In this document: positions 1 through 9,764 of the stretch, in pieces
Layout of the letters: every line of letters begins with the position of its first letter
Position numbering within the stretch: position 1 is the stretch's first letter
Assembly: GCA_012861695.1 (NCBI GenBank)
Contig: JAAOOA010000033.1
Location: 14,716,434-14,780,433, forward strand
DNA length: 64,000 nucleotides
From: Trematomus loennbergii
Taxonomy: Eukaryota; Chordata; Actinopteri; Perciformes; Nototheniidae
Direction: 5' to 3'
Notes under the pieces: model-generated
Databases searched by the model: none
Seen by the model: only the letters and a program-made list of their open reading frames with translations
What the model was told of the DNA's origin: nothing
Program-made: the position numbers and the translations under genes

Positions 1-1073
1 AGTTTACAATACTGTAAATAATGGAGTATGTGTCAAAGGTGCAGGTAATTTGCAGAGGCCTTTACTTCAGTTTTGTATAAAAAACCACTTCAGAGGTGTT
101 AAGGAACATGTACTGAAGTACTCAGACACAGACAAACGAATAAAGCGGCATTATGCCATGGTGACACATGGTGTCCTGTCACAACACATAGAGCAAGCGG
201 TGCAGTTCTGGGAATAGAACAACATCTTGTCCCATGAAGCAGCAGGTGCAACTTTAGATATGAGGAGACCGTTTTGCACAGTCAACCTCATGATGTGACG
301 TCAGCCTGCTGTCTGGGACACCCTGAACTGGAGCTGCTGTGGAAAGTCACATGTGTAGAGGAATGCACACACAGGACTCGACTGAAGTATGTACCCTGTC
401 TAACACTTTCCATATAATATCCAGCCCTCTCTTTTGTGCTGGTAGTTTGCATGAACGGATAAATGATGACACGCAGATGCTTTGTGCATCCACCCACCCT
501 TGTTCAATGTATGGATTGGCTGAAGCAGTTCCTGAACACTTTGTTCCTTTCAGGAAGGAGGGATGAGGGAATCCCTAAAACAATTTTTTACTAGTTCTGC
601 ATTTTCTTTTGTGGGGCACTAATGCAAAAAAAGAAAAAGGATGTAGTTCCTAAGAGAACCACCACACAGCTCCTGTCAGCTATAGTTAAATGCACCATAA
701 AAAACATTTAAGAATCCAGACAGGCCTCTCTTTCTTATTGGCCGCATATGAACCAATAGAAAGACATGGTAAGCTCATTGATGTCAGTGTAGTAACATGA
801 GCTGGCATCCTCACATGGTAATGTGTGAAATGTTATGTAACCCTCAAGTATTGGGTTTAAAACAGCCAGAATGTTTTACTGTAAATTATCTTTTCAACGT
901 TCCTATGCACTGATTACATGAGTCCCTGCCAGGTTTCCATAATGACACTGGCAGGACTGGATCAACAAGTGCTCAAATATCCGGCTGTGTGTCACAGACT
1001 GGTAAACATGAGATATACATAACAGGTGTGTAATACTTGTCACGCTGCCCAGCAGTCATGTGCATAAGGTGTC
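1..1073. other. Upstream intergenic DNA, no gene recognised
   Basis: AT-rich sequence with only short open frames and no recognisable protein, RNA gene or repeat family. It ends at the TATA box of the first carrier gene, so its right end is presumably promoter and enhancer DNA of ucp3. I cannot point to a specific factor-binding site with confidence. Confidence 0.5.
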
Positions 1074-1080
1074 TATAAAT
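1074..1080 (+). promoter_or_regulatory. TATA box of ucp3
   Basis: A canonical TATAAAT lies about 30 bases before a plausible transcription start near 1105. It is followed by a sequence that ends in a good donor (TTAG followed by GTAAAC at 1201). Position and spacing fit a TATA-driven promoter for the downstream carrier gene; this is inference from motif and spacing only. Confidence 0.55.
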
Positions 1081-1104
1081 TCAGCAGCTTCAACAGAAAG
1101 CAAA

Positions 1105-1200
1105 CAGAATGAGACAAGGACACGGAGGGGACTAACCGCCTGAAGGATTGTTATTCCTACCTCTGTGCTGGACTATAACTTTCCAAGAAAACTAATTAGG
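1105..1200 (+). other. ucp3: Probable 5' noncoding exon of ucp3
   Basis: The segment between the TATA box and a GTAAAC donor at 1201 looks like a leader exon. Possible acceptors downstream are the CAG at 1578-1580 and the TAG at 1691-1692, the latter only two bases before the ATG. The frame is open from an upstream ATG at 1590 into the CDS start, so if the first acceptor is used an N-terminal extension of 35 residues could be translated. The start at 1695 matches the family's usual N terminus (MVG) and is preferred. Confidence 0.4.
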
Positions 1201-1694
1201 TAAACCTTTACATGAAGAAAACAGTGTTTTTTTTCTCCAAAAAGCATGCACCTTTTATAAATTCAGGCTCAACTGAAGTCACTTGATATTTAAGTATTAG
1301 ATAAACAACTAACCCAAATGAAAAAAATATTTTTGATACCTTTTTTACCCTGAACATATGTATCACTCATTAATTAATGACTGATTGTATGTAATGGCAA
1401 TAAAATTGTCCTTTACAAGACAAATGATTGATACATGCCTGTATTTGCAGTAAGTGGTGGTATGCTGGCTGACACTTCAAACTGAGTTTATGGCCCGAGG
1501 CATTTCCACAGCAGAACCGCTTCAAAACACTTGCGTACTTCTCGAGAAAACCTGAACATTTCTTTCACCTGTGCTTACAGGTATGAACAATGTTAAGCAT
1601 GGAAAATAGTTATAGCCTGCTGTGTCCTCAGATGGACTTTCCTTGGTGTGTGTGGTGGTGTGATATTTTTCCATTTGTGTCATCGTATCTAGAA

Positions 1695-3583
1695 ATGGTT
1701 GGCATCAAACCCAAAGAGCGGTGCCCTCTGGGCCAGTTAAGTTCTTCGGAGCAGGCACGGCAGGCTGCATTGCTGACCTCATCACCTTTCCATTAGATAC
1801 TGCCAAAGTCAGACTTCAGGTTAGGAGCAGGAGGCTGGACACATTTTAACTACAGATTTTGTTCTAAAAATATCTTAACTGCATCTAACAATCCTTGCGT
1901 TTCATCCTGTTGCCCAGATTCAGGGAGAGTCTGTTAAAGGTGAAGGTGCAGTGAAATATCGGGGGGTGTATGGCACCATCACCACCATGGTGCGCACAGA
2001 GGGGGCCAGGAGTCTTTACAATGGGCTGGTGGCAGGACTCCAGAGGCAGATGAGCTTTGCCTCTGTTCGAATTGGCCTGTACGACTCCATGAAGCAATTC
2101 TACACTCGGGCACTGAGAGTGAGTTGCATAACATTATTGTGTCATTCAAACGAGATGGTTTCACTCCTCAGTGCTACATGTGACTGACACACTCATGCTG
2201 TACAGGTGCTGGGATTGTTGTTCGTCTCATGGCGGGCTGTACCACAGGAGCCATGGCCGTGGCTTTTGCACAGCCAACAGATGTGGTGAAGGTGCGTTTC
2301 CAAGCCCAGGTACGACTACCTGGCGGTGGGAGGAGATACAACAGCACGCTGGACGCCTACAGGACGATAGCCAGAGACGAGGGAGTACGAGGCCTTTGGA
2401 AAGGTGCTTGCCATGTTACTTCAAATACCTAACTTTTCTAACTAGAATGCTGGGGGTCTCTATCTACTTTAGCTATTATGATTGACAACCGTTCATCCCA
2501 ACTACTTCACACTTGCTGAGGAAGTGCAGTGTGAAGTGGTTTGAATGAGTTTTTCTAAAGAACCTAAGGCACGGCAATCAGCCTTGTTTTTTAGTTCCAA
2601 AGAAATTCATTTATTTCACTCACACATCTATTGGGGGTGTATCACTAGTTTGATTGATTTACATACATTGAGTCTTTAAAGACTTTAAAATAGTTGCTGA
2701 TATCACAAAGATTTTGATTTTATTAAATTGATGGGGCCCTTGATAGATAAACGTCGACATTATAATTGACTTACATTGATGCAATCAGATCTATTACCAG
2801 GCTCTTTCAGACATTTAAATAAAAATGATAAATGATATGTATTGGTATTTTTACTTGGCAAAAAATGGTATTGAATCGTTGATCATAGAATCGATATATC
2901 TATCCAGATCAATTGACCCCTAATATCTAGTTTATATTATAAAAAATCCCTCCCCTGGTTTTGAAATAACCATCCTCTCCTTTCTCTTAGGTTGTATGCC
3001 AACATCACCCGTAATGCCATTGTAAACTGTGCGGAGCTGGTGACCTATGACCTGATCAAAGAACTCATCCTGAAGTACGATCTAATGACAGGTGAGTGGG
3101 TTATTGCAGACACTGGAGATGTTAAGCTAATGTCTTTTACATCAAAGTAATAAATATTGTGGAACGATGTGACTCAACCTCTGTCCTCCTACAGACAACC
3201 TGCCGTGCCACTTCACTGCTGTTGGGGCAGGCTTCTGCACAACAGTAGTGGCTTCTCCTGTGGATGTAGTCAAAACAAGGTTCATGAACTCAACAGATGG
3301 CAAGTACAGGAGCGCCATCAACTGTGCTATCATCATGGCGAGAAATGAAGGACCCTCAGCCTTCTATAAAGGGTAAGCACACGCTAACCTAACAGACAAC
3401 CAAACAACAATAATACAGCCTGTTATGGGGACATTTCTTTACTTTGCTTTCCTTTTTTCGTCCTTTAGGTTCATGCCTTCTTTCCTGCGACTGGGGTCGT
3501 GGAATATTGTGATGTTTGTGACGTATGAACAAATCAAAAGACATATGACCAGGGCACAGCAGTACTACGAGACGCCGTTGTGA
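1695..3583 (+). CDS. ucp3: Mitochondrial uncoupling protein 3-like carrier (frame broken in three exons)
   Basis: An inner-mitochondrial-membrane anion/proton carrier of the SLC25 family. Coding exons: 1695-1819, 1918-2118, 2206-2403, 2991-3091, 3195-3372, 3469-3583. All three carrier signatures are visible (PLDTAK, PTDVVK, PVDVVK), as are the UCP hallmarks [18 protein letters not shown] and FLRLGSWN. The C terminus is YYETPL. Compared with the neighbouring ucp2, exon 1 is 125 rather than 126 nt and exon 4 is 101 rather than 102. Exon 2 is 201, which leaves the wrong phase. Each therefore seems to lack one base, near 1718, 2110 and 3000. With these restored the protein would be about 306 residues, normal for the family. 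The ucp3 name rests on tandem placement beside ucp2 and dnajb13, as in other vertebrates, and on general similarity. Confidence is high for a UCP and moderate for UCP3. A pseudogene cannot be excluded. Confidence 0.88.
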
Positions 3584-3987
3584 CCTCAGCTTGTCAGACT
3601 GGTTATTCACACAGAACTGCACAGAACGTCTTACACCGCGATGGAGCAGTGGTTATACGGGAAGAGAGAAGGATGTGATCAGGGTATATGGCAGGAAGAT
3701 GTAGCTCTTCAACTTCCTAAATGAACACATAGTTAGTGGGCATTGTTGCAATACAATACAAAAAAAGAGACATTTAATGCATTGTAATGGTGTGCGCCTC
3801 CATTACAAAAATGCGTATTCAGGTGTAAAGAGGCTAGTGAAGCAGTAATTCCAGAAGGTTCCTGTATGTTTCATGTGTTATCCATATAACCTTGAAAGGC
3901 TGTCTGTAATGAAGCTTTAAAGATGAATTCCTGTGTTTACAAATACTGTGAGATTATATGGACAACTTTAAGGCATTTCATGTGTTA

Positions 3988-4480
3988 TTTAAAGTGGACC
4001 TATCATGCTATATTATAATAATATAGTGTAGGACCATACCTATATAAGGCATATTTATACTTTTTTTTTCAAAATACCTAACAGATCATGCATTTAGCCA
4101 TGCCTCATTTTGCTCAATTTGCACTTTTTTACCCCTGTTTTTGCAAGGGCAGATTCTGTGAGAACAGCACCCTACAGGCCTGGCATATGTACTACAGCGT
4201 CTCCAGCGCTTTCGAACGGCAATGGCCGTGGCTGTCTCCTCCTGATTGGTGGAGTTGGCCCAATAGCCGTAGCGCCACTTTCCTGACGTCAGTAAAGTGT
4301 TCAAATCTGGATCAGTTTGATCAGATCCGTTGCAGCCCCTTTTTTAGAGATTTGGGTATGGAGGAAAATAGAGAGGGTTGTGTTTTCTGACACTTGGTGA
4401 GTTCCCTGGAACACCGGGGACACATATTCATGTATAAAAGACATACAAAAGTGCATTTTGCATGATAGGTCCCCTTTAAA
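3988..4480. mobile_element. MITE-like element, family B copy 1
   Basis: The ends are near-perfect inverted repeats: the left reads TTTAAAGTGGACCTATCATG and the reverse complement of the right reads TTTAAAGGGGACCTATCATG, one mismatch in 20. The interior (about 450 bp) has no transposase-like frame. It lies in the ucp3 3' flank and may be part of its 3' UTR. A second, diverged member sits in a rab6a intron at 18050-18566. The superfamily is not identified. Confidence 0.75.
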
Positions 4481-6315
4481 GTCGATTTTTCATGAGCAAT
4501 AGACAGATTGAGTCTCACAACACAGACCTTAACAGTGACCATTTCTATTTTTCTCCGTACGTTTCATTCTGTTTCATGGTTTACAATGTTTACCATAGTT
4601 TGTGCATGTGGTCAGGAGTTTATATATAGGGTAATTCAATGTGCGGCTTGCTGTAAAGAGCATGATTTATTGCTGGTCGATAAGTCATACATGTGATTGT
4701 GAAATGATAAATTAAGTGACTTTCTTTGAATTGTCTATTATTGCATTTTTGTTTGTTGTCTCACATCCAACTACCCTGAAATATACAGTTTAAAATTGCA
4801 ATTTTAAAAGAAAAAATATCATAGATAAAAGATTTAAGTGGAATAGTATGTACGTTTCCTTGTTGTAAAAAACGATTATATTCACCATTTGACAAATCAG
4901 GATTGAGTAAAGATGGGGAATCCAGTTATCCACCATTACAATACTTTATTCATAATGACTTTTTTTTTTTTGATTTGGGAAAGACAGCAGGTAGCAATTT
5001 TTGTTTTTCAAGCAAATCTAATACATTTTTAGAACTGTGATTTTAATAATAACAACCCAATTAAACATATACCCCGCCTCACATGTAGCATATATTCAGG
5101 TTAGTAAGAATACATGAAGTTAGCATTGTGCCTCTAAATAAATGCTGTTTTGTTTAGAGGGCCTTTATTCAGCCTGAAAGATTTCCAGAATCAGCTGGTT
5201 TTAATTCTTAGGACATTCAGATAGAGGTATGATAGTACAACATGTACCCAAACACACCAATATTAAACAATACATGTGACGTTCAATTACTAGAAATGAT
5301 GTGATGGAACCAAACAGTAGTCGTAACATATGGGTCAAAGGTAAAACTGGCTGTAACTATCACAAAAAAGGTTTATTGTAGAATTTGGATTATAATAGCT
5401 CCAAGAGAACAAATCAAGATTTCAATCATGAAGGCGCGATTGAACATGAATCACCTGAAAATTGTGAATGAAGTGACGAATAATTATTTTTTAAATGTAG
5501 CATTTAGCATTATGTAAGAAATGTCGATGGCACTTTGAATGGCTAAAATACATTAAGAAATACATAGACTCAGTATTTTTGGCCTATTGGCCTGCAATCA
5601 AAGATATTTCGAATGTATTATAACATATTGTCAGATAAAATGGTTGACGCTTAGCCTAAGAATGTTTATTTTCAGTAATTTCCTATCTTGTGTTTCTTAT
5701 CAATGGAAACACATTCATAGCATTTCCATTTGCAGTCCATTTATTATGACAATTTTCTTTTAAAATGTCAACTACCTTTTAACTAATAACAGAGTGTTGT
5801 ATTGCTTTACAGAGCCCTGTTTAGATGTGGATTAATAAAGACACTTCAATAAACATAATACTGTATTTTGATCACTGTACAGGATTAGAAGTAGTTTTCA
5901 ATCGTCAATCATTGCAGGAACCACTGGTCACGGACATAGACTGTATATATAAAGGTCACGGATCACGTTTTAAACAGAAGAAGCTGTGGTTGGATGTTAA
6001 ATGGTCTCAACATAAGGATCCAATTTGTTGTTCTGTGTGTTCTTGTGTTTTCAGCATGACTCAGCTTTTACCCTCTCTCTGTGCTCTCTGTACTATCATT
6101 TGATGTGCAGGCCTTCACACAGATAACTGACTTATCTTATTGAATTCCAGTAGGTCTATCAATTTTCCAATGCAACATTTTATTTTGTCAAAAATATTCT
6201 CAACATATTGAGGTCGTCCAATCAATTCCAACTTTCCTTTTTATTATTGTTGTGTTGTTGCTAGTATGTGGACAAAATGGGAGAAATAAAGAAAAGTAGG
6301 TATTAACATATACGC
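4481..6315. other. ucp3-ucp2 intergenic DNA
   Basis: AT-rich spacer with T-runs and several possible poly(A) signals (for example AATAAA around 5833) but no exon or RNA gene that I recognise. Where the ucp3 transcript ends cannot be fixed from sequence alone. Confidence 0.5.
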
Positions 6316-6738
6316 TTTAAAGGTGGGATAGGTGATTTTGGAGAAACCAGCTCGAGTGCGCTGGAATTTGAAAATACACAACCGGAAAACATCTGCCACT
6401 TCCTTACAGAGCCCCTCCTCCAACACACACGAACGCGCACGTGACCAATGAGGGCACGAGATAAGTTTGTGCACAGATGGAAGGCTGACAGGCAGGTACA
6501 TAGATATATATATCTATGGGCAGGTAGGCCATCAAGTTATTTTAGCCGGGCCGGCTAAAATGATTGGTCGTGCTTTTTACAGTAGCCTACTACGGCTTCC
6601 ACAGATGACATTTTTTTATGGATTTTTGTCAAAGCACTTAAGATATTCATTGCTATCGGGATGTTAAGAGCATTCCATGGAATATAACAAAAAGTGTATC
6701 TCGAGCCGGTTTCTCAAACTTACCTACCCTACCTTTAA
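6316..6738. mobile_element. MITE-like element, family A copy 1
   Basis: It begins TTTAAAGGTGGGATAGGTGA and ends with the inverted counterpart ACCTACCCTACCTTTAA. An inner block (AGAAACC near 6342, GGTTTCT near 6710) extends the inverted repeat. The centre contains a near-palindrome (TTTTAGCCGGGCCGGCTAAAA, around 6540-6560) and a TATATA palindrome. Related copies are at 55354-55494 and 57876-58259, the last in opposite orientation. No coding capacity. It lies just before the ucp2 promoter. Confidence 0.8.
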
Positions 6739-6882
6739 GACAAAAACACCCTCAGGCTGTTTGTCACTCAGGCAGGTTTATAGTCCTCCATCCATTTGAC
6801 CAGCAGGCAGCTCCTATACAGTAGATGTGGGGGGTGGGGCCTTGGGAAAAACACATGCCATGATGTAACAGGAACAAGGCAG

Positions 6883-6890
6883 TATTTAAG
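6883..6890 (+). promoter_or_regulatory. TATA-like box of ucp2
   Basis: TATTTAAG, about 25-30 bases before the first likely leader exon. A GGGGTGGGG GC-rich stretch lies some 50 bases upstream. Motif-level inference only. Confidence 0.4.
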
Positions 6891-6911
6891 GAGGCGGCTC
6901 TTGTGTGCACA

Positions 6912-7253
6912 CTACTGCTTGTTTCACGGTTTCATTTTGCTATTGTCACTTGGAGAGGCATTTCACCAGGGATTTCACCAGGGATTCCAACTTTCTCAAT
7001 TCAAATCAAGGTAAAATATATTTCCTGACCAAATATGTTGTTCTTAATACTGTTCCCCTGCTTTTGTTTTCTATTTGACCTCATTTGTGTTTGTGTTTTT
7101 CTCCAGGATTTGGAGTATGATTTTAAGGCTCAACACTTCTGAAAAATCTTCTATGGAAAAACAAGGAAACCTATTTAAAGCTGGGACAACGTTTAGCCAG
7201 AGAGACACCTTTAGAGAATCCTGATCTCTAATGTCCAAACAGCTCCATTAAAG
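6912..7253 (+). other. ucp2: Two 5' noncoding exons of ucp2
   Basis: Leader exon 1 appears to run from about 6912 to 7010 (donor GTAAAA at 7011). Leader exon 2 runs from 7107 (after CTCCAG) to 7253 (donor GTAAGA). The coding exon has acceptors at about 7489 or 7500, upstream of the ATG at 7539. Mammalian UCP2 also has two noncoding exons, which supports this model. Exon 1 contains a small direct repeat of about 13 bases (TTTCACCAGGGA twice). The transcription start is estimated from the TATA-like box, not observed. Confidence 0.55.
7117..7224 (+). CDS. Upstream ORF in the ucp2 leader (36 codons including stop)
   Basis: An ATG inside leader exon 2 opens a frame of 35 residues (starting MILRLNTSEK, ending DTFRES) that closes with TGA within the same exon, well before the ucp2 ATG. 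Mammalian UCP2 mRNA has a translation-inhibiting upstream ORF of about 36 codons in exon 2. The near-identical size and location suggest this is the fish counterpart. Function as a repressor of ucp2 translation is inferred from that precedent; the peptide itself shows no recognised motif. Confidence 0.55.
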   Translation: MILRLNTSEKSSMEKQGNLFKAGTTFSQRDTFRES

Positions 7254-7538
7254 GTAAGAGACATCCAAATTGAGAGTGGAAAATTAGGTGTACTATATTT
7301 TTAGCTCATGTGAGGTCAGCATGTTGTCTGCACAGAATGTACTGAACAGCTTTCTTTCCTTTAACATCAATAACTGCTCAACTTTAGCTATTGTTTTGCT
7401 TAATGGAGCTGTAACAAGCCAGCTGAGGGCATTCCTTCACTAAATAATAATTTGAATGGAATGTGTTTCTCTTCTCCTTGTCCTATCAGCATTAATACAG
7501 TAGGTCCCTCTTCATATTGATTGCAATAATTCTGGGAA

Positions 7539-9584
7539 ATGGTTGGATTTGGACCCGCAGATGTGCCTCCATCGGCAGCTGTGAAGTTTGTGGGAGCAGG
7601 AACTGCAGGATGCTTCGCTGACCTGCTCACCTTCCCCCTGGACACAGCCAAAGTGCGGCTGCAGGTAAGCTTCTTTTCTTTCCATCAACACGTGAAATTC
7701 TCATAATGCGTGTGTGTGAGTTTGCAAATATTGTATGCAAAAGTCCCTTATTGTTCTTCTTAATACAGATACAAGGGGAGGCCTCAGCAGGGAAGGAGTC
7801 TGCAGTGAGGTATCGGGGGGTGTTTGGCACCATCACCACCATGGTGCGTACAGAGGGGCCCCGGAGCCTTTACAGTGGACTGGTGGCAGGACTCCAGAGG
7901 CAGATGAGCTTCGCCTCTGTCCGCATTGGTCTCTACGACTCTGTTAAACAGTTCTACACTAAAGGCTCTGATCGTGAGTATCTATGAACATATTTATCTA
8001 GTTAATACATTCCTGCAACAATCAGGCCTGACCCCTATCTCCCCTCTCCAGATGTGGGTATCGGCAGTCGGCTGCTGGCAGGATGTACCACTGGTGCCAT
8101 GGCGGTTGCTTTAGCTCAGCCTACAGATGTGGTGAAGGTTCGCTTCCAGGCTCAGGCCAGGTCTGCTGGGCAGGCCAGGCGCTACTGTGGCACCATTGAT
8201 GCTTACAAGACCATTGCTAAGGAAGAAGGCATTCGTGGTCTGTGGAAAGGTACAGTAGCTTGAATTTACAGATAAAATATGTAAGAAATCTGCATCGAAT
8301 TGTACAAAAAGGACTAGACTTGTGTTGCCTATTTTTTTTTAGATGTGTTATTTTATTACCTTGAATTATTATTTTTTAATATTTAAAGTAACAGCGCGCT
8401 TTATCTCTGCATTGGCTACTACTCCATCTCTGCCAACATCTGTTATATTTTGTTTTTTCAGTTTAAAGCCTGAATTTTGGTGCTTTAAAAAAAATCCTGA
8501 TCATTCCTACTATTTTGAAGGATTTGAATTAGTTATCAGAAAAACAACCTGAGCAAAGGTTAACGGTTGGGTCGCAGAACCTCCTAAATCTGATGAACTT
8601 AGTGGAGGAAAGAGTGATTTTTAAGGTGAGACTCTTGTATTCAGTGTATATTACTGATTCAATCGTCGGGTCCTTTTGTTTGGAGCTAAGGAAACCTCTA
8701 AGGTAAATGTGTCTCCTGATAAAAAACTCCTTGACAATGAACAATGAAAGAATTCTAACAGACAGAAACTGACTGCAATGAAGTCTATTTGTAAAACAAC
8801 TATCAATGATCCCACACTACTTCACAACGTCACTGACACCTTTTTCTTTTAAATCATGAGACCCCTATTAGCATTGTGCCTTTTTTAAAAGGATAATTTT
8901 AAACCATGACCTTTTGTCTCTGACGATAAATCTTGTCTATTCTCTCACACAGGTACAGCTCCAAACATTGCTCGAAATGCAATTGTGAACTGCACTGAAC
9001 TGGTGACGTACGATTACATCAAGGACACACTCCTTAAGTCCACTCCGCTCACAGGTTAAGACTGCAGTACACCCTGACTTACAAAATAATGCCCCATTGT
9101 TCGTCTGTATGGAGAGGTAACGTTCAGTCTTCTCTTCTCCTCAGATAATCTGCCCTGCCACTTTGTATCGGCCTTCGGAGCAGGACTGTGCACAACAGTG
9201 ATTGCCTCTCCAGTTGATGTGGTCAAAACAAGATATATGAACTCTCCACCCGGCCACTACAACAGCGTCCTCAAGTGTGCTGCTGCCATGATGAACAAAG
9301 AGGGACCACGTGCTTTTTATAAGGGGTATGCTTTGACTGCGAGGTCAATATTGAGAGGATTAATGAGGATCTAAATCAAGCATTTATGAAGGAAGGAAAG
9401 AAAAGTGGTTGTTAACTGAACAGCTATTCTTATTGCAATCAATAATGTTGTTTTTCTTTTTTCTCTTGAGGTTCATGCCATCTTTCTTACGCCTTGGCTC
9501 CTGGAACTGGTGATGTTTGTGACGTACGAGCAGCTGAAGCGAGCCATGATGGCAGCGAATCACAACTACACCACTCGAGTGTAA
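7539..9584 (+). CDS. ucp2: Mitochondrial uncoupling protein 2 (one frame break in the last exon)
   Basis: An SLC25 carrier of the inner mitochondrial membrane that lowers proton-motive force and reactive oxygen, and exchanges C4 metabolites in mammals. Exons: 7539-7664, 7769-7973, 8052-8249, 8953-9054, 9145-9325, 9471-9584, all bounded by GT-AG. The protein starts [20 protein letters not shown] and carries PLDTAK, PTDVVK and PVDVVK, one signature per carrier repeat, with six expected membrane helices. The last exon is 114 nt where ucp3 has 115: after SWN the frame meets TGA at 9511-9513, while one extra base near 9507 would restore [20 protein letters not shown] and the stop at 9582-9584. Restored length is 308 residues, normal for UCP2. 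Either the assembly lost a base or the last roughly 28 residues are really gone. The dnajb13 neighbour supports the UCP2 name. Confidence 0.93.
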
Positions 9585-9635
9585 CCGTTATTGTCCGTCA
9601 GATGTTGTAGCACAGCTGTGTTGTCTACACATTTT

Positions 9636-9641
9636 TTTACT
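9636..9641 (-). terminator. Possible variant poly(A) signal of dnajb13
   Basis: AGTAAA on the minus strand, about 125 bases past the dnajb13 stop codon. No AATAAA is visible on that strand between the stop and the ucp2 coding end, so this variant hexamer is the best local candidate. Confidence 0.3.
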
Positions 9642-9764
9642 TTTTGTTGCCTCCAAGTGCATATTTCAACCTGAAGTGTTGTACAAGTGAAGATACTTGA
9701 TACTTCTCTCTCTTATGACCACTTTTATCAGACACAGCATAGCAACACATGTACTAGAATAGGA

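Noticed and set aside
1590..1796. Upstream in-frame ATG giving a longer ucp3 N terminus
   Set aside because: UCPs begin MVG; a better acceptor at 1691-1692 would exclude the extension. Kept only as a possibility in the leader-exon entry.
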